NCBI RefSeq assembly: GCF_002368295.1
Contig: NZ_AP018248.1
Coordinates: forward strand, 5,098,798-5,162,797
Length of the DNA stretch: 64,000 bases
Source: Tolypothrix tenuis PCC 7101
GTDB lineage: Bacteria; Cyanobacteriota; Cyanobacteriia; Cyanobacteriales; Nostocaceae
Direction: 5' to 3'
The position numbers and the translations under genes were made by a program. Positions within the stretch are counted from its first letter, which is position 1, and each line of letters begins with the position of its first letter. The notes under the pieces are model-generated. The model saw nothing but the letters and a program-made list of their open reading frames with translations. It made no database searches and was not told the DNA's origin. This document shows positions 1-7,885 of this stretch, piece by piece.

Positions 1-1197
1 CTACTGCTGCTTCACCCATTCCTCAAACAGCCGGGAGCCGACTGTATAAGATTCATCATCGCTGCTGCTAATTACACCAGTGCCAGCGATGACTTCTAGG
101 GCTTCTGTGACTTTGGCGCGGCTGAATCTGGTATATTGTGCTAACTCTTGGGGGGTGGTTGTACGGTTATGGATGAGGGCAGAATAAACTGTGCGTTCGT
201 CTTGGCTAAAGCCGCCGGTGAGGTTTTCGTCGTTCCACCAGGCGGAAAAGTCTTTGTCGTGATGTTGGAGTAATTTGTCTGTGAGATGATCGAGGGAGTG
301 TTGGGGGTGGGAGTCGAAAATTAGGTTGAGTGCTTGTTGGGTGAGGTAGGGGTGACATCCTGACCATTCCAGGATGGTGGAAATGGTATCGTCATTTAAA
401 GTGATGTTTTCTTGTTCGGCGCGATCGCTTATCAATTTTTTGGTATCTTCTTCACTTAAAGCACCTAACCATTCGATTTCGGCGATGTTTAATAATGGCG
501 AACCCACGCGCTGCTGATATTCTTTTAAGTCACGGTAGCCGGAGAGTAATAAACCTAAGGAAGATTTGATGGCGGTGTCGGTATCTTTTAAGCCGCGCAG
601 GTAAGCCCAAGCGTCATTCGCCCAAGTTTGTTTGACAATGTACTCAGCGCCATCGATGAGGAAGCAAACGCCTTGAAACTTCAGCTTTCGCAGTTCTTCT
701 GTGGTTTTTAAGAATGCTAACCGAAAGTTATCGTTATCTAAACGCTTTTCAGTATCAGCATTAGTAAAATTTAATTTAATATCTGCTTGAGTGAGGAACT
801 TTAAGGTTACTTCTCCACCTGTGATTTTACCGAGAAAGTCGCGGTACATTTGGCGAATTTCCGCTAAAGGCACTTGTCGCCAGCGTTCGATGGCTTCGCG
901 GAGTCTGGCGATGAGGAGGTAACGCAGGTTGTCTAAGTCTCTGGGTTGTTCTAACTGGAGGTTAATTAATACCGGGAAGGCGCGCCGGGGATAATTGCTA
1001 GTAGGGTTAAGTAAATTCCATTCCACAGCCCGTAAAGCGCTGGTTTTACCTAAACGCTTCCCTGCTAACAAAATCCGCACCTGAAAGGGGGATTTGAGCA
1101 TGGTATTAATTAAGTCGCTGCGTCCGAAGAAGTGGGAGGGATCTGTAATGGCGACGCGGTAGTTATCGAAGGGACGTTCTCCACCAAAATCCGACAT
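1..1197 (-). CDS. AAA-like P-loop ATPase with C-terminal winged-helix region
   Basis: A 398-residue predicted soluble ATPase. From the chosen Met it shows an FFGR box (residues 23-26), a Walker A variant AGKRLGKTS (45-53, Ala in place of the first Gly) and a Walker B-like CFLIDGAEY (178-186). The last ~60 residues look like a winged helix (TPQELAQYTRFSRAKVTEAL). FFGR before the P-loop is typical of the AAA_35/STAND-like ATPases common in filamentous cyanobacteria, where it joins multidomain signalling or conflict proteins. The start at 1197 is preferred because AGAGGAAAG lies just upstream; an ATG at 1236 is also in frame. It overlaps the end of the upstream HEAT/NTPase gene by 88 bp, so translation is probably coupled. 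The substrate or partner is unknown. The stop codon is at the window edge (1-3), so the gene is complete. Confidence 0.75.
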   Translation of the reverse strand: MSDFGGERPFDNYRVAITDPSHFFGRSDLINTMLKSPFQVRILLAGKRLGKTSALRAVEWNLLNPTSNYPRRAFPVLINLQLEQPRDLDNLRYLLIARLREAIERWRQVPLAEIRQMYRDFLGKITGGEVTLKFLTQADIKLNFTNADTEKRLDNDNFRLAFLKTTEELRKLKFQGVCFLIDGAEYIVKQTWANDAWAYLRGLKDTDTAIKSSLGLLLSGYRDLKEYQQRVGSPLLNIAEIEWLGALSEEDTKKLISDRAEQENITLNDDTISTILEWSGCHPYLTQQALNLIFDSHPQHSLDHLTDKLLQHHDKDFSAWWNDENLTGGFSQDERTVYSALIHNRTTTPQELAQYTRFSRAKVTEALEVIAGTGVISSSDDESYTVGSRLFEEWVKQQ

Positions 1198-4100
1198 TGT
1201 TCGCTTTCCTCTACTGTCATCTGCATTTGTATCCAACGTGATAATAGAGGAATTCGGAGATGGTAGAAATCCTGATGCTCAATTTCCTCTTGATACAACA
1301 ATCCAACATTTGTGAGCCAATTACAAGCATCTAGGCATTGGTTGGCGGTAAAGGAGCTGTTAAGGTGGTGGAGTAGGACTGCTTGTGGGATTTTGTCATA
1401 AAATTGTTCGTTACAGGCGATAACGCGCAAAATTGAGATTGCAACTTGAAAGTCGCGTTTTTCTAAGTCTTCCCAAATGCTTTTTTCCAGGTAATTCTTT
1501 AACTCGCCTTTCTGGGTTAAGGTTCTGGCTAAATAAGGTGCTACCATTGCCCAGGTAATTAGCAGATTACCATTTTGATTGAGTTTGGTATTATTATCTT
1601 TAATCTTCTCTGTTAAAAAGCGAGCTAGCTGACGAGATACAAAGGGATGTCCGCCGCTTTGGTTGTGGATTTGTTGGGGTGTATCTGCATCAAATTCTAA
1701 GCCCATTAACTTACCCAAATTCACCAGCATATCTTGGGTTTCATCGGCGGAGAAAGGCGCTAAAAAGATTTCTTTGAAGAAGCTATATACTGGATTTGTG
1801 GCAACGCCTGATTGTGACCAGTAATTAATGCGATTACAATCGGGATGCACATCAGCAATGAGTAATGAGATTTGCCGTTGTTGTTGACATAATACCCGCA
1901 ATGCGCCAAAAACAGCATTAAATTCTTCCGCTTTTTCGCGGCTGTCTGCTGGTGTGGGAATAATCCTTTCGACTTCATCTAAAAAGCAGAGAATCGGCAA
2001 TTTATATTGATTATTTTTTTGAATCGCGCTTGCAAGTTGATTGACTCTTTGAATAAATTCACTCGCTAATTCGCTGGCGGGTTTATCGGTGGTGAAAGGT
2101 GGAAATTGGGGGAGTGAATCGGCACTTTCTAGAGTAGAGAGACAATGGATAAACTTGTTAAATAAATTCGCACCGTAGCGAGAACCGCTATAAGTTTGTA
2201 AATCGATGTGGACTATGGGATGTTCCCGCAGCATAAAGCCTAATTGCAGTAGCACTGAGGTTTTACCTGACTTGCGTAAGCCAAATAAACCCACACCTTG
2301 ATATCTGAGTAATTCTTCGCCTAGGCGTTGTAGTAATTCTGTGCGCCCGAAAAATGATAAAGTATCGGTGATGGCGTTTCTATCATCAAAGAAATCAGCC
2401 CGTTGTAGATATCTATCAGTATATTCTTCCAGCAAGCCGATACATTCATATTTATCGCTTAATGCTTTTTCTACAGATGTTAAAGGTATGGGAATTAGCA
2501 GAAAAGCATCGCGTAAACGTACCTTAGCAATTTCCATTCTGGCTGTAGTATCTGGCGGCAGTTTGTAGATTAATAAGCCAGCTTTTTGGGGTTGTTCTGT
2601 CGGTAATTGCTGGGCAAGTTCTACTAAATGGATGATATTTTTATCAGTGGGGGTATCAATAGTAATTAAAACCGGGAAATGGGCATAACTGCTGAGACTA
2701 CTGGTAATAGATTCGATAATTAGATATTCTTTTTCCCGCTTTACCTGAGCATCAACTTGTTCTAAAAACTTGGCTACTAAATCTAAGTATTCAGTTTTCT
2801 GTTCGTGTTGTTGTAGGAATTGCTTAAATGTCTCGGCTTGAGTCCATTGGGAAGGTAAGCGTAACTGTACTAACTGGAAAAACTTATCACTTAATGTATG
2901 GTCTTTGCTATTAGCTGCATATTCAATAATGTGTTCTCGCAGTTCCACAGCCGCATCTAAAGGCAGTAAATTAGCTAATAAGAGATAGACACCGCGAAAC
3001 CTGGGATCGTTAATGTGTTGATTAACCCGTTCTTGTACCGCTTCACCTTCACCGAGAAAGTTTTGCACCAAGAAGAATTCCATGATTTTATCGTGGCGGA
3101 AATACCAGATTTTCTCGGCTTCGCCCTTGTCATTTTCCCATTGACGGCTGATCACCATTTTATATTTTTCATCTTCCAGGCTGGTTAATTCCCGTTGAAA
3201 TTCCTCAGCGGGTATGATGGTTTCATCATTGAGCCGCATTTGGTAAACAGCCTGAGAGAATCGCCTTAAAGGGAATACCTGATGCCATTCTCGCTGGTAT
3301 TCCGCCGACATTAGCTGATATTGCTGTTCTTGCAAGCGAAATAAATTAGGTTGCTGTCCCTGTGATAGCATCAGCGCCACCAGCGTTAAATCCATTGGGT
3401 TAGAAAGAATGCGCTTGGCTGCGGCTAAATCTTCGGGGGATTGTTGTTCGTTAAAGGCTTCTGCAAGGTAGGTGGTACAAGCTTGCGCGTATTTACTCTG
3501 CGTAGGGTGTGTTATGGACGATAGTCCTAACGTACCGGAAGCGTCGCTGGGTACGCCAGTCTCGGATGGTGCGTTAGCCTGCGGCGTAACACACCCTACA
3601 TTTTCCCCAATCCCCAGTCCCCAGTCCCCAGTCCCCAGTCCCCTCGACAGCAAAAACCGCTCAATCTGCTCCCGCTGCAATGGCTGCAATTCATACTTCT
3701 TCGCTGTGGAAGGGGGTACCCAATCTAGGGGCTGGGTGGTCATAATGATATTGCCGCCAAAAAAGCTTTCGGCAAATTGGGAGACTTTCGCTCTGGTGTC
3801 GGCGGTGACTTCGTTGAGTCCGTCGATGCAGATATCTAAGGCTTGGTTGTAAATCAGGTTTTTGAGGAATTTGGTATCGTCTACCTGTCCCCGTAGCTTG
3901 GCATAAATTGCTTCTAGTACTCCTTTGTCACACTTTTGGGCGGGGAGGTAAACAAATAAGCGCTGGGAGTTGTTCGCTAAATGGCGGAGAAACATTGATT
4001 TACCTAAACCAGACTCGCCTTCTAAGACGATTTGCCCTTGCAGTGTCGGGATTGCTTGGGTAATTGGTTGAATTTCTGGTGTTATGTTGTCTGGAGAATT

Positions 4101-6875
4101 TCTCTTCGACTGCATCCCCCTCAATCGCAGAACAAGCGAGGAGAAGCTTTGTCTCCTTCTGTGCTTACCTGCATCAAAAGTTATCGAATCATTACTAGTC
4201 CTCGAATTACCCCACCCTAACCCTCCCCTTGGAAAGGGGAGGGAACTAGATTTTCCTGTTTCCCCCTTTGGAAAGGTGAGGGAACTAGATTTTCCTGTTT
4301 CCCCCCTTTCTAAGGGGGGATTAAGGGGGGTAAAACTCGGATTTAGAAACAAAATCCGATTTGTGTGTACACTGTAGCCCTGCTTGTGGGGAAGGGTGTT
4401 ACCCCGTGGAACTTTGACAAAAGACTCACCAAAATAAGCTTGCTCAACGAAATTATCTAACCCTGCATCTGCTAGCAGCAAAGGTTGAAATGGTTGCAAC
4501 AGCCGACGACGCAGCCAAGGAACCCAAGTTAAGAGTAAGCCGATGTAACCAAAACCGAGAATGCGCCTTGCCCAAGGATGCCAGAATAAAGGTGCGAGAA
4601 TTTGGGTAAATTTAGGGTAGGCAAGGATGAGGGTAAGCCAAATAGCAAAGTGAATTAGGATGATGTTTCTGGCGAGGAAAAACCACTTCCAAAATTCTAG
4701 ATTATCAATGACACGCTGCACGGTATCAGCTTGCCTGTAATCTCCATTTGTAAGATTTCTATGGTGATGTTCTAGTAATTTAATATCCTGTGCTTGCCAA
4801 GTAACTAAGTCAGCAACTACAGCAATTTGTTGTGCCAATTCAACCCGCAATTCTGGTAGAGAATCACTAAGTTTCCAAGCTTGCTCAAACAATTCCATGA
4901 TTTTTCTACCTTTGTCAGCAGTCAAATCATTTGGTGTATTCTTGGGCTTGCCAATCCATTGCATCAAGATTTCTACATCTTGGTCGCCACTACCCATAAA
5001 ATGAGCTAAGAATCTCAACTGATTAACATCTGAGGGATAATAACGTACTGCATTCAGAACTTGCACAATAGCAGGTAAACCTTGGGGAGCTAGCTTTGGT
5101 AGTGCTTCGGCTGCGTTATAACGGACATTAGAGTCAGAATCTTTGAGGAGTGCGGCGACGTTGGCGGCATAGTCTCTGGCTTGCATCTGCCCTAGTGCAG
5201 AGGCTGCGTTACTAAGGACATCAGAGTCAGAATCTTGGAGGAGTGTGGCGACGTTGGCGGCATAGTCTCTGGCTTGCATCTGCCCCAGTGCAGAGGCTGC
5301 AGCGTAGCGGACAATTCTGTCAGAATCTTTGAGGAGTGCGGCGACGTTGGTGGCATAGTCTTTGGCTTGCATCTGTCCCAGTGCAGAGGCTGCGACAATA
5401 CGGACATTAGAGTCAGAATCTTTGAGGAATGCGGCGACGTTGGCGGCATAGTCTTTGGCTTGCATCTGCCCCAGTGTATCGACTGCAGCATAACGGACAG
5501 ATGTGTCAGAATCTTTGAGGAGTGCGGCGACGTTGGCGGCATAGTCTTTGGCTTGCATCTGCCCCAGTGCATTGGCTGCGGCACTACGGACATCAGAGTC
5601 AGAATCTTTGAGGAGTGCGGCGACGTTGGCGGCATAGTCTTTGGCTTGCAGCTGCCCCAGTGCATTGGCTGCGGCACTACGGACATTAGAGTCAGAATTT
5701 TTGAGGAGTGCAGCGACGTTGGCGGCATCTTGCATCTGCCCCAGTGCATTGGCTGCGGCATAACGGACATTAGAGTCAGAATCTTTGAGGAGTGCGGCGA
5801 CGTTAGCGGCATAGTCTTTGGCTTGCAGCTGCCCCAGTGCATTGGCTGCGGCACTACGGACATCAGAGTCAGAATCTTTGAGGAGTGCGGCGACGTTAGC
5901 GGCATAGTCTTCGGCTTGCAGCTGCCCCAGTGCATAGCCTGCAGCTCTACGGACATCAGAGTCAGAATCTTTGAGGAGTGCGGCGACGTTAGCGGCATAG
6001 TCTTTGGCTTGCAGCTGCCCCAGTGCATAGCCTGCATCTCTACGGACATCAGAGTTAGAATCTTTGAGGAGTGCGGCGACGTTGGCGGCAATGCCTTTGG
6101 CTTGCATCTGCGCCAGTGCAGAAGTTGCAGCACTACGGACAGATGTGTCAGAATCTTTGAGGAGTGCGGCGACGTTGGCGGCAAAGTCTTCGGCTTGCAT
6201 CTGCCCCAGTGCATCGGCTGCATCTCTACGGACATAAGAGTTAGAATCTTTGAGGAGTGCGGCGACGTTGGCGGCAAATTCTTTGGCTTGCATCTGCGCC
6301 AGTGCAGAAGTTGCAGCATAACGGACATCAGAGTTAGAATCTTTGAGGAGTGTGGCGACGTTGGCGGCATAGTCTTTGGCTTGCATCTGCCCCAGTGCAT
6401 CGGCTGCGGCTCTACGGACATCAGAGTTAGAATCTTTGAGGAGTGCGGCGACGTTGGCTGCAAATTCTTTGGCTTGTATCTGCGCCAGTGCAGAGGCTGC
6501 AGATCTACGGGAAAGGCTCTTTTCGTCTTTTTCTTCTTTGTCTGGTGGCGATAGCTGCTTAACAAGCAGATTTACAACATCTTGATAATTGGGAATCTGC
6601 TTTTTGGGATCATCTAGCTGATATTTTTCCAATTTATTTGCCGCTTCTAGCCTCACTCCAGCATAGGGGTCTGCCAAGGCGGCAACAATGCCTTTAATTT
6701 CCCAATCTTGAGGCTTGGGTTTGGGTTCTTCTTCTTCGGCGTTTACCCAAGTCAGGGAAAAGATAATAGTTAGTAAACAAGTAAAAATAAACAGGAAAAT
6801 CCGCGATAACCTGCGACGGTTGCCGGCATTTTTGGGCATGATGGGGAGACAGAACAAAAGGCTCTTATTTGTCAT
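1110..6875 (-). CDS. HEAT-repeat membrane protein with two P-loop NTPase modules (STAND/NACHT-like)
   Basis: 1921 residues. Order: hydrophobic signal or anchor (about 26-46, ending VNA before an acidic stretch); 15 HEAT/PBS-lyase-type repeats of 31 residues (135-596); two hydrophobic helices (about 725-790); NTPase 1 with GESGLGKS (about 950) and a NACHT-like Walker B DGLNE (about 1018); an unclassified linker; FFGR and NTPase 2 with GLRKSGKTS (about 1537) and CFLDEVER (about 1633). The arrangement suggests a sensor/scaffold NTPase at the membrane, but I cannot name its function. Topology is odd: an uncleaved N-terminal anchor plus two later helices would put the NTPases outside, so one segment is probably cleaved or does not span. 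Intergenic-type repeats are inserted in frame near 3502-3645 and 4213-4330. Met13 (6839) is an equally good start, giving a classical signal peptide. The next gene overlaps its end. Confidence 0.8.
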   Translation of the reverse strand: MTNKSLLFCLPIMPKNAGNRRRLSRIFLFIFTCLLTIIFSLTWVNAEEEEPKPKPQDWEIKGIVAALADPYAGVRLEAANKLEKYQLDDPKKQIPNYQDVVNLLVKQLSPPDKEEKDEKSLSRRSAASALAQIQAKEFAANVAALLKDSNSDVRRAAADALGQMQAKDYAANVATLLKDSNSDVRYAATSALAQMQAKEFAANVAALLKDSNSYVRRDAADALGQMQAEDFAANVAALLKDSDTSVRSAATSALAQMQAKGIAANVAALLKDSNSDVRRDAGYALGQLQAKDYAANVAALLKDSDSDVRRAAGYALGQLQAEDYAANVAALLKDSDSDVRSAAANALGQLQAKDYAANVAALLKDSDSNVRYAAANALGQMQDAANVAALLKNSDSNVRSAAANALGQLQAKDYAANVAALLKDSDSDVRSAAANALGQMQAKDYAANVAALLKDSDTSVRYAAVDTLGQMQAKDYAANVAAFLKDSDSNVRIVAASALGQMQAKDYATNVAALLKDSDRIVRYAAASALGQMQARDYAANVATLLQDSDSDVLSNAASALGQMQARDYAANVAALLKDSDSNVRYNAAEALPKLAPQGLPAIVQVLNAVRYYPSDVNQLRFLAHFMGSGDQDVEILMQWIGKPKNTPNDLTADKGRKIMELFEQAWKLSDSLPELRVELAQQIAVVADLVTWQAQDIKLLEHHHRNLTNGDYRQADTVQRVIDNLEFWKWFFLARNIILIHFAIWLTLILAYPKFTQILAPLFWHPWARRILGFGYIGLLLTWVPWLRRRLLQPFQPLLLADAGLDNFVEQAYFGESFVKVPRGNTLPHKQGYSVHTNRILFLNPSFTPLNPPLERGETGKSSSLTFPKGETGKSSSLPFPRGGLGWGNSRTSNDSITFDAGKHRRRQSFSSLVLRLRGMQSKRNSPDNITPEIQPITQAIPTLQGQIVLEGESGLGKSMFLRHLANNSQRLFVYLPAQKCDKGVLEAIYAKLRGQVDDTKFLKNLIYNQALDICIDGLNEVTADTRAKVSQFAESFFGGNIIMTTQPLDWVPPSTAKKYELQPLQREQIERFLLSRGLGTGDWGLGIGENVGCVTPQANAPSETGVPSDASGTLGLSSITHPTQSKYAQACTTYLAEAFNEQQSPEDLAAAKRILSNPMDLTLVALMLSQGQQPNLFRLQEQQYQLMSAEYQREWHQVFPLRRFSQAVYQMRLNDETIIPAEEFQRELTSLEDEKYKMVISRQWENDKGEAEKIWYFRHDKIMEFFLVQNFLGEGEAVQERVNQHINDPRFRGVYLLLANLLPLDAAVELREHIIEYAANSKDHTLSDKFFQLVQLRLPSQWTQAETFKQFLQQHEQKTEYLDLVAKFLEQVDAQVKREKEYLIIESITSSLSSYAHFPVLITIDTPTDKNIIHLVELAQQLPTEQPQKAGLLIYKLPPDTTARMEIAKVRLRDAFLLIPIPLTSVEKALSDKYECIGLLEEYTDRYLQRADFFDDRNAITDTLSFFGRTELLQRLGEELLRYQGVGLFGLRKSGKTSVLLQLGFMLREHPIVHIDLQTYSGSRYGANLFNKFIHCLSTLESADSLPQFPPFTTDKPASELASEFIQRVNQLASAIQKNNQYKLPILCFLDEVERIIPTPADSREKAEEFNAVFGALRVLCQQQRQISLLIADVHPDCNRINYWSQSGVATNPVYSFFKEIFLAPFSADETQDMLVNLGKLMGLEFDADTPQQIHNQSGGHPFVSRQLARFLTEKIKDNNTKLNQNGNLLITWAMVAPYLARTLTQKGELKNYLEKSIWEDLEKRDFQVAISILRVIACNEQFYDKIPQAVLLHHLNSSFTANQCLDACNWLTNVGLLYQEEIEHQDFYHLRIPLLSRWIQMQMTVEESEQCRILVENVPSITTASPLQIPPTSSDAAT
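3502..3599. repeat. 98-bp palindromic element inserted in frame in the HEAT/NTPase gene
   Basis: Perfect 13-bp inverted ends, GTAGGGTGTGTTA at 3502-3514 and TAACACACCCTAC at 3587-3599. The same ends occur in intergenic copies at 57392-57426 and 61090-61237. It is read through in frame on the minus strand and adds about 33 residues without a stop between NTPase 1 and the downstream helical region. Confidence 0.85.
3605..3643. repeat. Heptanucleotide STRR (CCCCAGT type) inside the HEAT/NTPase gene
   Basis: Four to five tandem copies of CCCCAGT/CCCCAAT, the same unit that fills intergenic stretches at about 16016-16100 and 63564-63615. It follows the 98-bp palindromic element directly and is translated as GLGTGDWGLGIG on the minus strand. 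Confidence 0.85.
4213..4330. repeat. 39-bp direct repeat of intergenic type in the HEAT/NTPase gene
   Basis: Two copies of a 39-bp unit begin at 4231 and 4270 (GGAAAGG then GGGAACTAGATTTTCC). They are flanked by C/G-rich runs of the kind seen in intergenic repeats (CCCTCCCCTTGG and CCCCCCTTTCTAAGGGGGG). The period is 13 codons, so the minus-strand frame stays open and yields ETGKSSSL twice, in the linker between the membrane helices and NTPase 1. Confidence 0.75.
5088..6473 (-). repeat. Fifteen tandem 93-bp HEAT-repeat units
   Basis: Fifteen consecutive copies encode the pattern AxDYAANVAALLKDSxSxVR followed by xxAxxALGQMQ. The DNA copies are close to identical, and one copy (unit 9) has lost 9 bp (AKDY reduced to D). 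Because 93 is divisible by three, long open frames occur on both strands here, and these are not genes. The near-identity points to recent expansion or gene conversion of the array. Confidence 0.93.
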
Positions 6876-7002
6876 TTGTTCTTGGTCATTTGTCCTTTGT
6901 CCGATTAAGTTAGTTTAGCAGTGGGGTCTGCTGGGTGGGAAGAAGGGGGAAAGGTGAAAGGGGAAGGGGGAAGGGGAAAATTAAGGGATTCACAGGCAAT
7001 TA

Positions 7003-7255
7003 GATCGGGTTGTTTGTCAATGAGCGCTCATCCATAGAGAACATCGGTTCCTTCATGACCAACGTGATCGGGTTGTCTATCAATGAGCGCTCATCCATAG
7101 AGAACATCGGTTCGTTCACAACCAACGTGATCGGGTTGTCTATCAATGAGCGCTCATCCATAGAGAACATCGGTTCGTTCATGACCAACGCGATCGGGTT
7201 GTCTATCAATGAGCGCTCCTTCGTTCACAACCAGCGCTCATTCACAACCAATGAG
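7003..7255. repeat. 63-bp tandem repeat, about four copies
   Basis: Units begin at 7003, 7066, 7129 and 7192, each starting GATCGGGTTGT and containing the 10-bp palindrome TGAGCGCTCA. The first three are nearly identical and the fourth is shortened and rearranged. There are no unique spacers, so this is not a CRISPR array. The remainder of the gap 6918-7320 shows only G/A-rich low-complexity sequence (6935-6980) and no gene I would defend. Confidence 0.9.
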
Positions 7256-7320
7256 GTCTAATTTATGGAAAAGGCTGGCTTTATCTATTAATGAGGACTG
7301 ATTTAACATAACGCGAAAGT

Positions 7321-7347
7321 CCCTACCTTCAGCGAAGCAAGGTAGGG
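7321..7347. other. Left-end hairpin of the IS605 element
   Basis: A perfect 9-bp stem, CCCTACCTT with AAGGTAGGG, around a 9-nt loop. It lies outside tnpA, where Y1 transposases recognise a subterminal hairpin on single-stranded DNA. Its role here is inferred from position. Confidence 0.6.
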
Positions 7348-7357
7348 ATGAATAGCG

Positions 7358-7429
7358 GGAAAATACGAAAACCTCTCTGCATTGTTTGAACTGCGTTCAA
7401 ACAATGCAGAGAGGTTTTGAGTATTTTCC
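7358..7429. terminator. Long hairpin just after the tnpA stop
   Basis: A 24-bp perfect stem (AAAACCTCTCTGCATTG... at 7368 paired up to 7418) is extended by a second 9-bp stem, GGAAAATAC with GTATTTTCC, after a tiny internal bulge. It starts 2 bp beyond the tnpA stop, so it probably ends tnpA transcription or blocks incoming transcription. An alternative is a small repeat element. Confidence 0.6.
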
Positions 7430-7431
7430 AA

Positions 7432-7839
7432 TTAATCGTTTGGCGTTTCTTGAGATTGTATGTACTGCTTGATTTTTTCTATTGGTGCGCCTCCAGTTGA
7501 GGCAACATAATATGAACTAGACCAAAATACAGGTTTTCGATAAAACGTAGATAAATGTTCTGAAAATTCTTTTTGGATAATTCTGCTAGACGCTGATTTT
7601 AAACTACCTACAAGAGCAGACAAGTTGTTATCTGGATGAAAATCAATTAGTAAATGAACATGGTCTATTTCACCAGAAAACTCGATTAGTCTGCACTTGG
7701 TTTTGATACAGACATTAGCAAATATTTCGTGCAACCGTTCCAAAATTGGAGCGGTTATTGTTTTGCGTCTGTACTTGGTCACAAACACAAGATGTAGGTG
7801 AATAGAGAAAACAGAATGTGAGCCTTTCCTAGAAACCAC
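7432..7839 (-). CDS. tnpA: IS200/IS605 transposase TnpA (Y1 HUH family)
   Basis: 135 residues, the normal length for the family. The HUH motif is His60-Val-His62 (DHVHLL) and the catalytic tyrosine is Tyr126 in EKIKQYIQ. The enzyme cuts and joins single-stranded DNA at the element ends through a 5'-phosphotyrosine bond. All key residues are intact, so the protein may be active. It is divergent from tnpB, with a long hairpin immediately downstream. Confidence 0.95.
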   Translation of the reverse strand: MVSRKGSHSVFSIHLHLVFVTKYRRKTITAPILERLHEIFANVCIKTKCRLIEFSGEIDHVHLLIDFHPDNNLSALVGSLKSASSRIIQKEFSEHLSTFYRKPVFWSSSYYVASTGGAPIEKIKQYIQSQETPND

Positions 7840-7885
7840 TTGACAAGCCTATACGTCAACCGTAATATCATAGAACAAATTAAAA

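Noticed and set aside
5192..6565. Long open frames (over 430 codons) on both strands across the HEAT array
   Set aside because: They result from the 93-bp period being a multiple of three; the HEAT frame is the coherent one with domains on both sides.
7000..7261. Small ORFs of 69 and 83 codons in the 63-bp repeat, and the idea of a CRISPR array
   Set aside because: The repeat has no spacers and no cas genes nearby; the ORFs exist on both strands because the unit is 21 codons long, and no ribosome-binding site is seen.
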